64,000 nt of DNA from NCBI GenBank assembly GCA_965262305.1, contig CBDHEY010000004.1, positions 682,001 through 746,000 on the forward strand, in the 5' to 3' direction. Under the pieces are notes generated by a model. The model was not told the DNA's origin. It was given only the letters and a program-made list of their open reading frames with translations, and did no database searches. The first letter of the stretch is position 1, and the number at the start of each line of letters is the position of its first letter. Origin of the DNA: CBDHEY01 sp965262305. Lineage in GTDB: Bacteria > Pseudomonadota > Gammaproteobacteria > Pseudomonadales > Cellvibrionaceae. Positions 54,907 to 63,748 of this stretch are shown here, piece after piece. Made by a program: the position numbers and the translations under genes.

Positions 54907-57888
54907 TTAATGCATTCTAAAAAAATTCATAAGTTTGGTTAGACTTTCGGCTTGATCTAGCATGGCATGACTAGATGAAGATGTTTGTTCTGCCATATTT
55001 GTATTTTTATTGGCAAGCTCATCAAGTTCTTGAATCGTTTGATCGACTTTATTGATTCCAGAGTATTGGGCATCTGCAGCTTCAGTTATACGAAGCACTG
55101 CTTCTGAAACTCGATCAGAAGAGGAAACTAAATCCGAAAGTTTTTTACCCGATAAATTAACGAGTTCGGAACCTGCTTCTACTTTTTGTACTGAATCACT
55201 AATTAAACCCTTTATTTCTTTTGCCGAGTCGGCAGATCGTTGTGCGAGATTACGGACCTCAGAAGCAACAACCGCAAAACCTCGACCTTGATCGCCCGCT
55301 CTGGCCGCTTCGACCGCTGCATTTAAAGCGAGTAAATTGGTTTGAAATGCGATTTCATCAATGACGGAAACAATGTTTTCAATTGTATTACTTGAATCAC
55401 GTATTTCTTCCATGGCTGTTATGGTGTTTTGCATCACATTCATCCCTTCTTCAGCTTCTTGCTTGGCGTTGTTAGCAATATTATTTGCCTGATTTGCATG
55501 CTCTTTTGTTTTATCAATTAATGTGAACATTTCGTTAATATTTTCTTTCGTATCGTTAAGCGAACTTCGTTGATTTTCGCTTCGATTTACCAGGTCTGAG
55601 ATGCTAGAAAGTATGCCTTCAGCTGCCCCGTTAATAGTAGAAGAGGTGGCTCTTACTTGATCAATAATACCAATTAGTTTCTCATTGGTTTCATTAGTAT
55701 TATTTTTGAGTAGTAAGAAATCCCCTTTGTAGTTGTGAGTCATTCGATTGCTTAGATCTCCCGCTGCCATGGCACCAAGAGTTTTAATCATATCGTCTAT
55801 ACCTGCTTTGGTTGTATGAATAACATGGTTGATGTTTTCGCTAAGTGCTAGAAAAAAACCTTCTTTATTTGAAATGGAAATTTGATTTGAAAAATTGCCG
55901 GATGCCGCGCTTGCTACAACTGATTCTATTTCCCTCTGTATTCTTACTTCTTCGGTTTTTTCAGTGCATTCAAGCACATGTCCAATTGTGTCACCATTTT
56001 GGTCGTTTACAACATTCATCGCGAGTTGAAGAAAGTTTTCATTTAGATTCAATTCAAAAACATTGGTTTTCGATGAGCTTTTATTTTTCGATGATAAGTT
56101 AAATATGTTATCTATATTCATGCCGATAAATGAGGCGTTTGAGCTTTTTTGAAGGCCGTTTAGCTTGGTCAAGAGCCTTTCTGCCGAATTGTTTAGATAA
56201 ACAATATTTTTGGTTTTGTTGAGTATAAATGTATTGGTATTTGCTATATCCAATGCTTGGCGAATTTGTGCATTTTCGTTTGCTAGACGCTTGGTGTCGG
56301 CTTCGTTTCTCAATCTTTCAGTTTTGTCATCCCACTCAATAGCAGTCCCGAGCCGCTTTAGGTTTTTTGAAAAAATTGGAGTGATAGTTAAACCAAAGGT
56401 TAAGTCTTGAAGTAAATAATCTAGTTTTAGCGTCTTTTCCAGGTTATTTAAGTTGTTATCTAGAGAAGATGGAATCAAATTAAAGTTTTCTACTGGAAAA
56501 TCGTTAATTGAATCGATGTTAAATTTAGGAGAGAGTTGTTCAAAATATTTTGAGTGTTTTTTGAACGTTTTCCTTATGGCATCGTTGACATAGATAATTT
56601 TGAGCTTTTCATCCGTAAGAAGAATATTCGTATCACATTCATCTAGTGCTTGTCGGATCCGAAGGTTTTCTTCTGCAATTTTTTGTTTGCTTTTTTCACG
56701 ATTTAATCGATCTGTTTTATCATCCCATTCGATCACCGTTCCAGTGTATATGTTATTGCTCATAACAATTGGGGTAATGGTTAATCCAATTGTAAGGTCG
56801 CTTACATTAATATCTATTTCTTCAATAGATTTTCTGTTTTCCCAGCCGGTTTTATTTAAAACGCCAAAAAGGTGATCGTGGATGCTTTGTCCGCATAGGT
56901 TTTCATTTAGGGTCCGATTACCTGTATAGAGTTTTTTCTGATGGTGTTTAAGGAGTTTTAAAATGGCTTCATTTGCATATATAATTTTCTCCATCTGATC
57001 AACCACAACAACAGGTGTCGCGCATTTGTCTAAAGCTTGCCGGATACGATGGCTTTCCTGAGCTGTTTCTCGCTCTCTTTCGATTTGGTTTTTCAGTTCA
57101 TCTCTCATGTTAACGAGACCTGAGAACAGTGTTCCAAGCTCTCCTTTTTTATTCTTGGGGATATCAGTATTGTAATTGCCCTTTGATATTTCCAGCGTTG
57201 TATTAACGGCAAGGTTGATCGATTTGCCTATTGGGCGAACAAGATAAATGCACGCCCCAATCGTAGCTAAAACACTGATACATAGCCAAAGAAATGAGGT
57301 TTCTACCGTTTTTCTTGCTTCAATTGATGCTCTTTCTGACTCTCTATTTGCATAATCCATGAGTTCTGAGACGATTTTTTCTATATTCTTTATGGGTTCT
57401 TCGTCCAAGGCATGGGTAGCTTCATCGCCCAAAAGAGGATCAAATTTACTTTTTAGAAAAATAGAAAAGCCAGATCGAAAGGACTCGCCCATTTTTAAAT
57501 GGGTTTCTTGGAATGCTTCAAATTTCTGTTTAACCGTTTGGTTTGTGGTTTCCTTTATGAATTGAGTGACTTTGTCATTTACCACTTGTTCTTGAATTCT
57601 AAATTCCTGCCAATACTCTCTAACTGTTTTCTTATCTCGACTTCGTATAAGTAAATTTTTCCAAGCATTAATTTGGCGCTGGAATTGGGCGCTGATTTCA
57701 TTCGATTTTTGGGAGTATTTTACTTCTTGAAAAATCAGATTTTCGTATGTCTTTAGGGATTTGTTGAGCTGATTGAAACTATAAACGGCTACAAGGGCTA
57801 GTAGCAGTGTTCCACCTGCCGTAATTGTGATGATTCTTACCTGAATGCTATTTATTATATGAAAAAAAAAAGAGTTAAAGGTTTTCAT
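54907..57888 (-). CDS. Methyl-accepting chemotaxis protein with three PAS-like repeats
   Basis: 993 residues. TM1 (about 18-38), periplasmic helical sensor (39-195), TM2 (197-217), HAMP (218-275), three tandem PAS-like units (280-395, 405-525, 538-645) each opened by a RIRQAL...D...KIIYxN block and closed by IEWDDKTxRL or like text, a second HAMP-like unit (660-745), and the signalling domain (about 755-985) with the hairpin core EIAFQTNLLALNAAVEAARA. No C-terminal NWETF pentapeptide. It probably senses a small cytoplasmic ligand, redox or energy state, through the PAS units and signals to CheA. No che genes nearby. Confidence 0.93.
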   Translation of the reverse strand: MKTFNSFFFHIINSIQVRIITITAGGTLLLALVAVYSFNQLNKSLKTYENLIFQEVKYSQKSNEISAQFQRQINAWKNLLIRSRDKKTVREYWQEFRIQEQVVNDKVTQFIKETTNQTVKQKFEAFQETHLKMGESFRSGFSIFLKSKFDPLLGDEATHALDEEPIKNIEKIVSELMDYANRESERASIEARKTVETSFLWLCISVLATIGACIYLVRPIGKSINLAVNTTLEISKGNYNTDIPKNKKGELGTLFSGLVNMRDELKNQIERERETAQESHRIRQALDKCATPVVVVDQMEKIIYANEAILKLLKHHQKKLYTGNRTLNENLCGQSIHDHLFGVLNKTGWENRKSIEEIDINVSDLTIGLTITPIVMSNNIYTGTVIEWDDKTDRLNREKSKQKIAEENLRIRQALDECDTNILLTDEKLKIIYVNDAIRKTFKKHSKYFEQLSPKFNIDSINDFPVENFNLIPSSLDNNLNNLEKTLKLDYLLQDLTFGLTITPIFSKNLKRLGTAIEWDDKTERLRNEADTKRLANENAQIRQALDIANTNTFILNKTKNIVYLNNSAERLLTKLNGLQKSSNASFIGMNIDNIFNLSSKNKSSSKTNVFELNLNENFLQLAMNVVNDQNGDTIGHVLECTEKTEEVRIQREIESVVASAASGNFSNQISISNKEGFFLALSENINHVIHTTKAGIDDMIKTLGAMAAGDLSNRMTHNYKGDFLLLKNNTNETNEKLIGIIDQVRATSSTINGAAEGILSSISDLVNRSENQRSSLNDTKENINEMFTLIDKTKEHANQANNIANNAKQEAEEGMNVMQNTITAMEEIRDSSNTIENIVSVIDEIAFQTNLLALNAAVEAARAGDQGRGFAVVASEVRNLAQRSADSAKEIKGLISDSVQKVEAGSELVNLSGKKLSDLVSSSDRVSEAVLRITEAADAQYSGINKVDQTIQELDELANKNTNMAEQTSSSSHAMLDQAESLTKLMNFFRMH

Positions 57889-58044
57889 GGTATCGCAGAA
57901 TCCTAATGCTTTGTATCGCCTATTAACTATAGGAGAAAATGACCCATTTGGTGGGAGGTTGACCTAGAACCTTAAATACTTGTTCAGTTTAGGTTCAGTT
58001 GATCGGTATTAAGCTAACGGCGTACGCTAAATTTGGAGCCCAAC

Positions 58045-58569
58045 ATGCATATTAATAATCGTTTAAATTTACTTTTTTTAACTATTTGCATCACTTTTTT
58101 GTCGCAATTCGCCAATGCAGACCGAGATCATGGAAAGTCAGAGCGCTTTAAAGGAAAAATTGCAGATTTTCACCACCGCGAGCATAAACGACAAAAGCAT
58201 GATAAGTGGGAGAAGAAACAATATAAAAAGTATAAGAAAAAGAAGTTTCATAGAGCCTATGGACACAACTACGGCTATTATCACTCGCCGCGTTATTACA
58301 AAAAGAAGCACTATAAGAAATATCATTCAAAGTGGCATCGCCATTACCCTTACCACCGTAAATATCGACGCCATCATCATTCTTATTATGATAAAAACCT
58401 GATTGGTGGTTTTATCCTCGGTTCGGCACTTTACCATTTACTTAGTGATTATGAGCGAAATCACTATTCAAAGGGGTATTGGAAAGAGAAGAAAGATCAA
58501 TGTTACGTAGTTGAATATCGCGGAGATAAAGAAGTTTACGTTGAGGTGGAAAGAAGCTATTGCTACTAG
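58045..58569 (+). CDS. His/Lys/Tyr-rich secreted protein
   Basis: 174 residues from the ATG at 58045 (GGAG 6 bases upstream, signal peptide ending FANAD). Residues 25-120 are dominated by His, Lys, Arg and Tyr (for example HSPRYYKKKHYKKYHSKWHR) with almost no acidic residues and strong positive charge, followed by a hydrophobic GGFILGSALYHLL segment (about 125) and a C-terminal domain with two Cys (QCYVVEYRGD, RSYCY). Similar low-complexity proteins exist in many proteobacteria; metal binding is possible. No family name assigned. Confidence 0.65.
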   Translation: MHINNRLNLLFLTICITFLSQFANADRDHGKSERFKGKIADFHHREHKRQKHDKWEKKQYKKYKKKKFHRAYGHNYGYYHSPRYYKKKHYKKYHSKWHRHYPYHRKYRRHHHSYYDKNLIGGFILGSALYHLLSDYERNHYSKGYWKEKKDQCYVVEYRGDKEVYVEVERSYCY

Positions 58570-58592
58570 AGTATCAAGAAGGGTTATTTTAT

Positions 58593-58616
58593 AAAAAAAG
58601 CGGGTGGAGCACCCGC
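58593..58616 (-). terminator. Rho-independent terminator of ntrC
   Basis: Stem GCGGGTG / CACCCGC with a 3-nt loop; read on the minus strand it runs into seven T. It is 17 bases from the ntrC stop. Confidence 0.88.
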
Positions 58617-58633
58617 ACAAAGATGAACTCTAT

Positions 58634-60067
58634 TTATTCAATTTCTTCAGCACTTTCGCTCATTCCCAGCTCTTTGAGTTTTCGAGTGAGCGTGTTTCTT
58701 CCCCAGCCAAGAAGGTTTGCTGCATCCCGCTTTCTTCCAGCTGTATGTTTTAAGGCCGTTTCTATCAAGGCTCGCTCAAAAGTTGGAACAGCTTCTGAGA
58801 GTATGTCCTTTTGGCCGCACGCAAGGACTTGATCGGCCCAATGTCGCAGAGCTTTTTCCCAATCTCCACTTGGTGTTTCGGTGTTTTTTGTCTCCATTAA
58901 CTCAGGTGGAAGATCTTCAACATGGACCTCGCGGCCAGAAGCCATGACCGTAATCCAGCGGCAGGTGTTTTCGAGTTGCCTAACATTTCCAGGCCAAGAA
59001 AGGCTGCTTAAATATTTCTCCGCTTCGGGTGTTAATATTTTAGGTTCGACTTCGAGCTCTTTGGCCGCAAGATTAAGGAAATGATTTGCCAGTTTAGGAA
59101 TATCTTCTCGCCTGTCAGCGACTTTAGGTAGATGAATTCTAATGACATTTAGCCGATGGAATAAGTCTTCACGGAATCGGTTTTGCTCTACGAGGTTTTC
59201 TAAATTTTGATGTGTTGCCGCTATAATTCTTACGTCAACTTTTATTGGAGTGTGTCCGCCAACACGATAAAATTCACCATCTGCAAGTACTCGCAGCAAG
59301 CGTGTCTGCGTATCAGCAGGCATATCTCCAATTTCATCTAAAAATAAGGTTCCACTATTGGCTTGCTGAAAACGGCCTTGCCTTTGGCCTCCTGCTCCGG
59401 TAAATGCTCCTTTTTCGTGTCCGAATAGTTCTGATTCAATAAGGTCCTTGGGTATCGCAGCCATATTTAGCGCGATAAAAGGCCCTTCTTTTCTTGGGCT
59501 ATGAGTATGTAACGCGCGTGCAACTAGCTCTTTACCAGTGCCTGATTCACCATTAATAAGTACTGTAATATTAGAGTGAGAAAGACGCCCGATTGCACGG
59601 AAAACTTCCTGCATCGCGGGTGCTTCACCGATGATTTCTGTTCTTTCATCTTCTGGCGGCGGTACTTCTAGTTCCTTGTTGCTCGATTGTTCAGCAGCAT
59701 GGGTAAGGGCCCGTTGGGTGACCGCTACAGCTTCGTCCACATCAAACGGTTTTGGAAGATATTCGAAGGCTCCACCTTGATATGCCGAAACTGCACTATC
59801 GAGGTCTGAGTGGGCTGTCATAATAATAACAGGTAAATTTGCATGTTTTTCTCTAATACGAGTTAACAAACTCAACCCGTCTAAGCCTGGCATCCTCACA
59901 TCACATAAAATGGCAGTGGGTGTGGCGCTGTTTAACTTGTTAAACGCTTTTTCACCTGTTTCAAATACATCGGTTTCGATCCCTGCCTGTTGGAGCGCTT
60001 TTTCGAGCACCCATCTGATTGAGCGATCATCGTCAATTATCCAAACTTGGTCTGCTGCGCTATTCAT
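58634..60067 (-). CDS. ntrC: Nitrogen regulator NtrC (sigma-54 activator)
   Basis: 477 residues. Receiver with phospho-acceptor Asp56 (ILCDVRMPGLDGL), AAA+ domain with Walker A GESGTGKE, sigma-54 contact GAFTGA and GTLFLDEIGDMP, and a Fis-type HTH (RKRDAANLLGWGRNTLTRKLKEL) at the end. AGGA precedes the ATG. Translation starts 8 bases inside ntrB, so the two are coupled. Activates nitrogen-scavenging promoters when phosphorylated by NtrB; likely targets include the adjacent glutamine synthetase. Confidence 0.96.
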   Translation of the reverse strand: MNSAADQVWIIDDDRSIRWVLEKALQQAGIETDVFETGEKAFNKLNSATPTAILCDVRMPGLDGLSLLTRIREKHANLPVIIMTAHSDLDSAVSAYQGGAFEYLPKPFDVDEAVAVTQRALTHAAEQSSNKELEVPPPEDERTEIIGEAPAMQEVFRAIGRLSHSNITVLINGESGTGKELVARALHTHSPRKEGPFIALNMAAIPKDLIESELFGHEKGAFTGAGGQRQGRFQQANSGTLFLDEIGDMPADTQTRLLRVLADGEFYRVGGHTPIKVDVRIIAATHQNLENLVEQNRFREDLFHRLNVIRIHLPKVADRREDIPKLANHFLNLAAKELEVEPKILTPEAEKYLSSLSWPGNVRQLENTCRWITVMASGREVHVEDLPPELMETKNTETPSGDWEKALRHWADQVLACGQKDILSEAVPTFERALIETALKHTAGRKRDAANLLGWGRNTLTRKLKELGMSESAEEIE

Positions 60068-61130
60068 TGGTATTTCCTAAGGGTAAAAAGATAACAAATT
60101 CGGTATTTCCGGGTTCGCTGGTGCACTCAATAAGCCCGTTGTGTTGACCGACTAAATTTTGGGAAATCGAAAGTCCTAACCCGCTTCCCTCTGCTCTGCC
60201 TGTAATCATTGGGAAAAAAATATCTTCAATTAAATCGGGTGGTATGCCTGGCCCGTTATCGTTGATGATGGCTTGGATGACTAACGGATGATGAATTCCA
60301 CCTAGGGTGTACCTACGTTGAATTCGAGTTGTAATGATAATTTCAGGTTTTTCTTGGTTTTTGTTTTCGCTCAAAGCTTGAACTGCATTTCTAACGATAT
60401 TTAGAAATGCTTGAATGAGCTGTTCCAGGTCACCTATAAATTCAGGAATACTCGGGTCGTAATTACGAGTGAGTGCGATCTTAGTACCGACTTCCATGGA
60501 AATGATGGATATTACTCGTTCGAGCACATTGTGAACATTGATCGTTTCCAGCTTAAGTGGAACGCGGGGGCCTATCATTTGATCAACAAGGTTTCGCAAG
60601 CGATCAGTTTCCGCAACGATTATGCGGGTATATTCTTCGAGGTTTTCGTTTTCGAGTTCTTTTGCCAATAATTGAGCCGCGCCTCTTATGCCACCTAATG
60701 GGTTCTTGATTTCATGGGCAAGACTTTTGACTAGGTTTCTAGAGGTTTCTTGCGATGAGATCCAAGCCTCTTCGCGGCTAATGCGTAAAAGTCTGTCTAG
60801 AGGTTGAATTTCTATAGTGATAAATTCTGTCTCAGTAGATGGCGTGACGGTATAGTCGACGGTAATGATTTGGCCATTGTGCAGCCGCCACTTAGCTCGG
60901 CGTTTGGTAAAATTCCGGTTTTCTGAAATCGCTTCTTGCAGCGAGTTGGGGGTGCCTTCATTTGGAGAAAAACAATCAGACAGAGCTTTACCAATAAAGT
61001 GCTCGCTACTCACACCAAGCAATGCTTCAGCTGAAACATTGATGTAGGCAATAGAAAAATTGGTGTCTACGACGACTACAGCAGTAACAAGGCTATCCAA
61101 AATTAGATGCTCATGTGCTTCGTCGTTCAT
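60060..61130 (-). CDS. ntrB: Nitrogen regulation histidine kinase NtrB
   Basis: 356 residues from the ATG at 61130 (MNDEAHEHLILDSL), preferred over an upstream start at 61181 since NtrB proteins begin just before LDSLVTAVVVVD. PAS domain (about 10-115), HisKA with phospho-His in SLAHEIKNPLGG, and the HATPase (NIVRNAVQAL, NDNGPGIPPDL, GSGLGLSI). A soluble kinase/phosphatase controlled by PII in known systems; no PII gene is in the window. Overlaps ntrC by 8 bases and lies downstream of the glutamine synthetase gene with its own intergenic region. Confidence 0.94.
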   Translation of the reverse strand: MNDEAHEHLILDSLVTAVVVVDTNFSIAYINVSAEALLGVSSEHFIGKALSDCFSPNEGTPNSLQEAISENRNFTKRRAKWRLHNGQIITVDYTVTPSTETEFITIEIQPLDRLLRISREEAWISSQETSRNLVKSLAHEIKNPLGGIRGAAQLLAKELENENLEEYTRIIVAETDRLRNLVDQMIGPRVPLKLETINVHNVLERVISIISMEVGTKIALTRNYDPSIPEFIGDLEQLIQAFLNIVRNAVQALSENKNQEKPEIIITTRIQRRYTLGGIHHPLVIQAIINDNGPGIPPDLIEDIFFPMITGRAEGSGLGLSISQNLVGQHNGLIECTSEPGNTEFVIFLPLGNTNE

Positions 61131-61181
61131 TTTAAAAAACCTAAATGCGTGTGAAAAAAGGGTTACCTGTGGCTTATGCAA

Positions 61182-61589
61182 TTACCAATCCAGCTTTACG
61201 CACAATTGGTGGGCATCACAGAAGTTTTGAAAATATTTTAGAGTTTGTCGTTAAAATTATTTTTTTTTGGTGCGTTATAAAATTGATAAGAGTGCAAAAT
61301 TTGCCCTTTATCAAAGCGAAGTGTCATTCGCTCAAGATATATACGGCATTAATCTGACCTGAATGAATGCTCCTGCGCTTTGGATTTGTTGTTTGTGTAT
61401 TATTATGGTGCGCAAGGTGGTTGTTGACAAATAATTGCACCTAAAGCGGTTGTAAGTTGCTTGAACGGGTTGAAAGAATGATAAAGCTTCTGAATTACTT
61501 TAAAGCTAGATGTAGTGTAATTTTATTTCTAGCCTGTGCCTGCCTGCATAGCCTATTGCGACACAATTTTTGGGAGATGTAATAAAAGT
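61182..61589. promoter_or_regulatory. Region between glnII and ntrB
   Basis: About 400 bases, no gene. It must hold the ntrBC promoter on the minus strand. GGTGCG at 61408-61413 and TGCACC at 61437-61442 resemble isolated NtrC half-sites, but neither forms a proper palindrome, so autoregulation is only possible. Confidence 0.35.
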
Positions 61590-61624
61590 AAAAAATCCGG
61601 TATCGAATGATAGCCGGATTTTTT
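61590..61624 (-). terminator. Rho-independent terminator of glnII
   Basis: Stem AAAAAATCCGG / CCGGATTTTTT with an extra inner TATC/GATA pairing and one bulged G; T run on the minus strand, 13 bases beyond the stop. Confidence 0.88.
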
Positions 61625-61636
61625 AGGTTTAAAGAA

Positions 61637-62653
61637 TTAAACGCTAGCTTCTTTAGTGGTTTTAACGATTGCAGCTGCAACTTTATATGGATCAGCATTA
61701 GAAGCTGGACGACGGTCTTCTAAACGACCTTTCCATCCGTCTTCAACTGTGCCTACTGGGATTCGAATAGATGCACCACGGTCAGAAACGCCATAGCTAA
61801 ACTCGTCGATTGCTTGAGTTTCGTGCTTACCAGTCAAGCGCTGATGGTTGTCTGCACCGTATACGCTGATATGACGCTCGATGTTCTTACCAAACTCTTC
61901 ACATATCTTAGTGAAGACTGATTCGTCGCCGAGGTCACGCATTGCACCGTTAGAGAAGTTAGCGTGCATACCAGAACCATTCCAGTCAGTGTCTCCTAAT
62001 GGCTTAGGATGCCACTCGATTGCAAGACCGTATTTCTCGGCAGTGCGCTCTAGGATGTAACGACCTAGCCAGATTTCGTCGCCAGCACGCTTCGCGCCTT
62101 TAGCGAAAATTTGGAATTCCCACTGCCCCGCAGCAACTTCTGCATTAATTCCTTCAACGTTTAGTCCAGCCTCTAAGCATAGATCGAAGTGCTCTTCGAT
62201 AACTTCACGACCGAAAGCATTTTTAGCACCAACTGAACAGTAGTATTGGCCTTGTGGGTCAGGGAAGCCACCAGCAGGAAACCCTGGAGGACGATTTGTT
62301 GCTGTATCCCAAAGGAAGTATTCTTGCTCGAAACCGAACCAAAAGTCATCATCATCTTCTGCTTCATCAATAGTCGCACGACCGTTTGTTGCGTGTGGAG
62401 TGCCGTCTGCATTCAATACTTCAGTCATTACCAAGTAAGAATCTTTGCGGTCTGGATCAGGGATGATCGCAACTGGCTTTAACAAACAGTCTGAATCGCT
62501 TCCGTCAGCTTGTTCTGTCGAGCTGCCGTCAAATGACCACATAGGGCATTCTTCTAAAGTTCCGCCAAAGTCATTGCGAACCATAGTTTTGCTACGAAGA
62601 CTTTGCGTCGGTGTATAGCCATCAAGCCAGATATATTCCAACTTACTTTTCAT
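61637..62653 (-). CDS. glnII: Glutamine synthetase type II (eukaryotic-like)
   Basis: 338 residues, starting at ATG 62653 (CGGAG 11 bases upstream); the GTG at 62665 overlaps the ribosome site. LEYIWLDGYTPTQSLRSKT, PMWSFDGSSTEQADG, DDFWFGFEQEYFLWD, GLNVEGINAEVAAGQWEFQI, GSGMHANFSN and ASIRIPVGTVEDGWKGRLEDRRP identify GSII, shorter and structurally distinct from the GSI GlnA common in enteric bacteria. Makes glutamine from glutamate, ammonia and ATP; GSII is not known to be adenylylated. Controlled by a sigma-54 promoter and NtrC site (see upstream). No GSI gene in the window. Confidence 0.96.
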   Translation of the reverse strand: MKSKLEYIWLDGYTPTQSLRSKTMVRNDFGGTLEECPMWSFDGSSTEQADGSDSDCLLKPVAIIPDPDRKDSYLVMTEVLNADGTPHATNGRATIDEAEDDDDFWFGFEQEYFLWDTATNRPPGFPAGGFPDPQGQYYCSVGAKNAFGREVIEEHFDLCLEAGLNVEGINAEVAAGQWEFQIFAKGAKRAGDEIWLGRYILERTAEKYGLAIEWHPKPLGDTDWNGSGMHANFSNGAMRDLGDESVFTKICEEFGKNIERHISVYGADNHQRLTGKHETQAIDEFSYGVSDRGASIRIPVGTVEDGWKGRLEDRRPASNADPYKVAAAIVKTTKEASV

Positions 62654-62725
62654 GTTGTGTTTCACTCCGGTTAGGTTTTGTTATTGAGTGACTAGGCGCT
62701 GCCTTGTCGTTAAGACAATCTATCC

Positions 62726-62741
62726 AGCAGATTTTGTTCCA
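62726..62741 (-). promoter_or_regulatory. Sigma-54 promoter of glnII
   Basis: On the minus strand TGGAACAAAATCTGCT has GG and GC exactly 10 bases apart and differs from TGGCAC-N5-TTGCT at one position in each box. It places the transcription start about 60 bases before the glnII ATG. Confidence 0.75.
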
Positions 62742-62873
62742 ACTTTACCTTCAGAAAGTGCTAAATCCCGGATGCGCCCAAAAAAAGCGCATTAAACCAG
62801 CAGCGGCATGGTTTTAGAGGCGTGTTACCTTTCAAATGAGCATTAGAACAAGGATTAATTGCTATTTTGTATA

Positions 62874-62890
62874 TGCATTGAAATGGTGCA
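62874..62890 (-). promoter_or_regulatory. NtrC-binding site (enhancer) of glnII
   Basis: TGCATTGAAATGGTGCA matches the NtrC consensus TGCACC-N4-TGGTGCA at 11 of 13 fixed positions. About 150 bases upstream of the sigma-54 promoter, the usual enhancer distance. A weaker half-site TGGTGCG lies at 62914-62920, about three helical turns away, as in the paired sites of E. coli glnAp2. Confidence 0.75.
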
Positions 62891-62935
62891 TGTTAATCTC
62901 GGTAGGTCCTTTGTGGTGCGAATAATGATTTTGTA

Positions 62936-63715
62936 TTACAAGCCTATGGCTTCAATTGCCACGGTAGTCACGTTATCGTTTCCTCCTTTTTTTAGTGCGA
63001 GCGCCTGCAGTTGGTTAACTGCTAATTCCAAATCCTCTTGAAGTAATATCGATTGTATTTCTAAAAAGTCGACTAGGTTGTATAAGCCATCACTGCAAAT
63101 CAGGTAACGGTCGCCGGCCAATGCTTTGCTATGCAATATATCCAAGTTAAGTTGGCGATGGGCTCCAATGGCACGAGTAAGCACATGGGCTGAAGGATCT
63201 GAGATTGACTCTTCGAGGCTGAGCTCACCTCGAGCGTATTTTTCTTGTGCGAGGCTATGATCGGTCGTTATTTGCTCGAGCTTCCCTTGGCGCAGCCGAT
63301 AAATACGACTATCGCCTGCCCATACAAAAAAACAATGGCCCGAGGATTCGAATAACATTGCGACTGTTGTACCAACACGTTTACCCTTAAATGCATTGCG
63401 GCACAGCCCGTTGACCTCTATTAATCTTTTTTCTAAGTCGGCGATATTTTCAGAAACCGCCTCTTTTCTAACAAACTGTTTTAAGGCGTAAACGACTGAT
63501 TTACTCGCATAGTCGCCTTTGCTGTGTCCACCCATGCCATCTGCAACAGCCCAAAGACGCTTTTCATTCGATTCAAAGAATGCGTCTTCATTTAGAAAGC
63601 GAACGTTCCCCAAGTGCGTAGAAGCGTGACTTTTCCAATGTAAATTACCAGGTGAAGCTGATGAGCTGAACTCTTCTTCGAGCTGAGTGAGAAATTGAAG
63701 GTCTAGCTTTTTCAT
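62936..63715 (-). CDS. PP2C-type Ser/Thr protein phosphatase
   Basis: 259 residues. PP2C motifs in order: RFLNEDAFF (Asp metal ligand), AVADGMGGHSKGDYAS, GTTVAMLFE, VWAGDSRIYRL, TRAIG, LICSDGLYNLV and GGNDNVTTV. Removes phosphate from Ser/Thr, with two Mn/Mg. The gene follows the kinase by 33 bases on the same strand, the standard reversible kinase/phosphatase pairing. Confidence 0.94.
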   Translation of the reverse strand: MKKLDLQFLTQLEEEFSSSASPGNLHWKSHASTHLGNVRFLNEDAFFESNEKRLWAVADGMGGHSKGDYASKSVVYALKQFVRKEAVSENIADLEKRLIEVNGLCRNAFKGKRVGTTVAMLFESSGHCFFVWAGDSRIYRLRQGKLEQITTDHSLAQEKYARGELSLEESISDPSAHVLTRAIGAHRQLNLDILHSKALAGDRYLICSDGLYNLVDFLEIQSILLQEDLELAVNQLQALALKKGGNDNVTTVAIEAIGL

Positions 63716-63748
63716 AAGTACAGGTTTGTTATCACTAATTTACTAGAG

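Noticed and set aside
58115..58402. Overlapping frames in the His/Lys-rich gene on both strands
   Set aside because: Low-complexity codons leave all frames open; only the frame with a signal peptide and ribosome site is credible.
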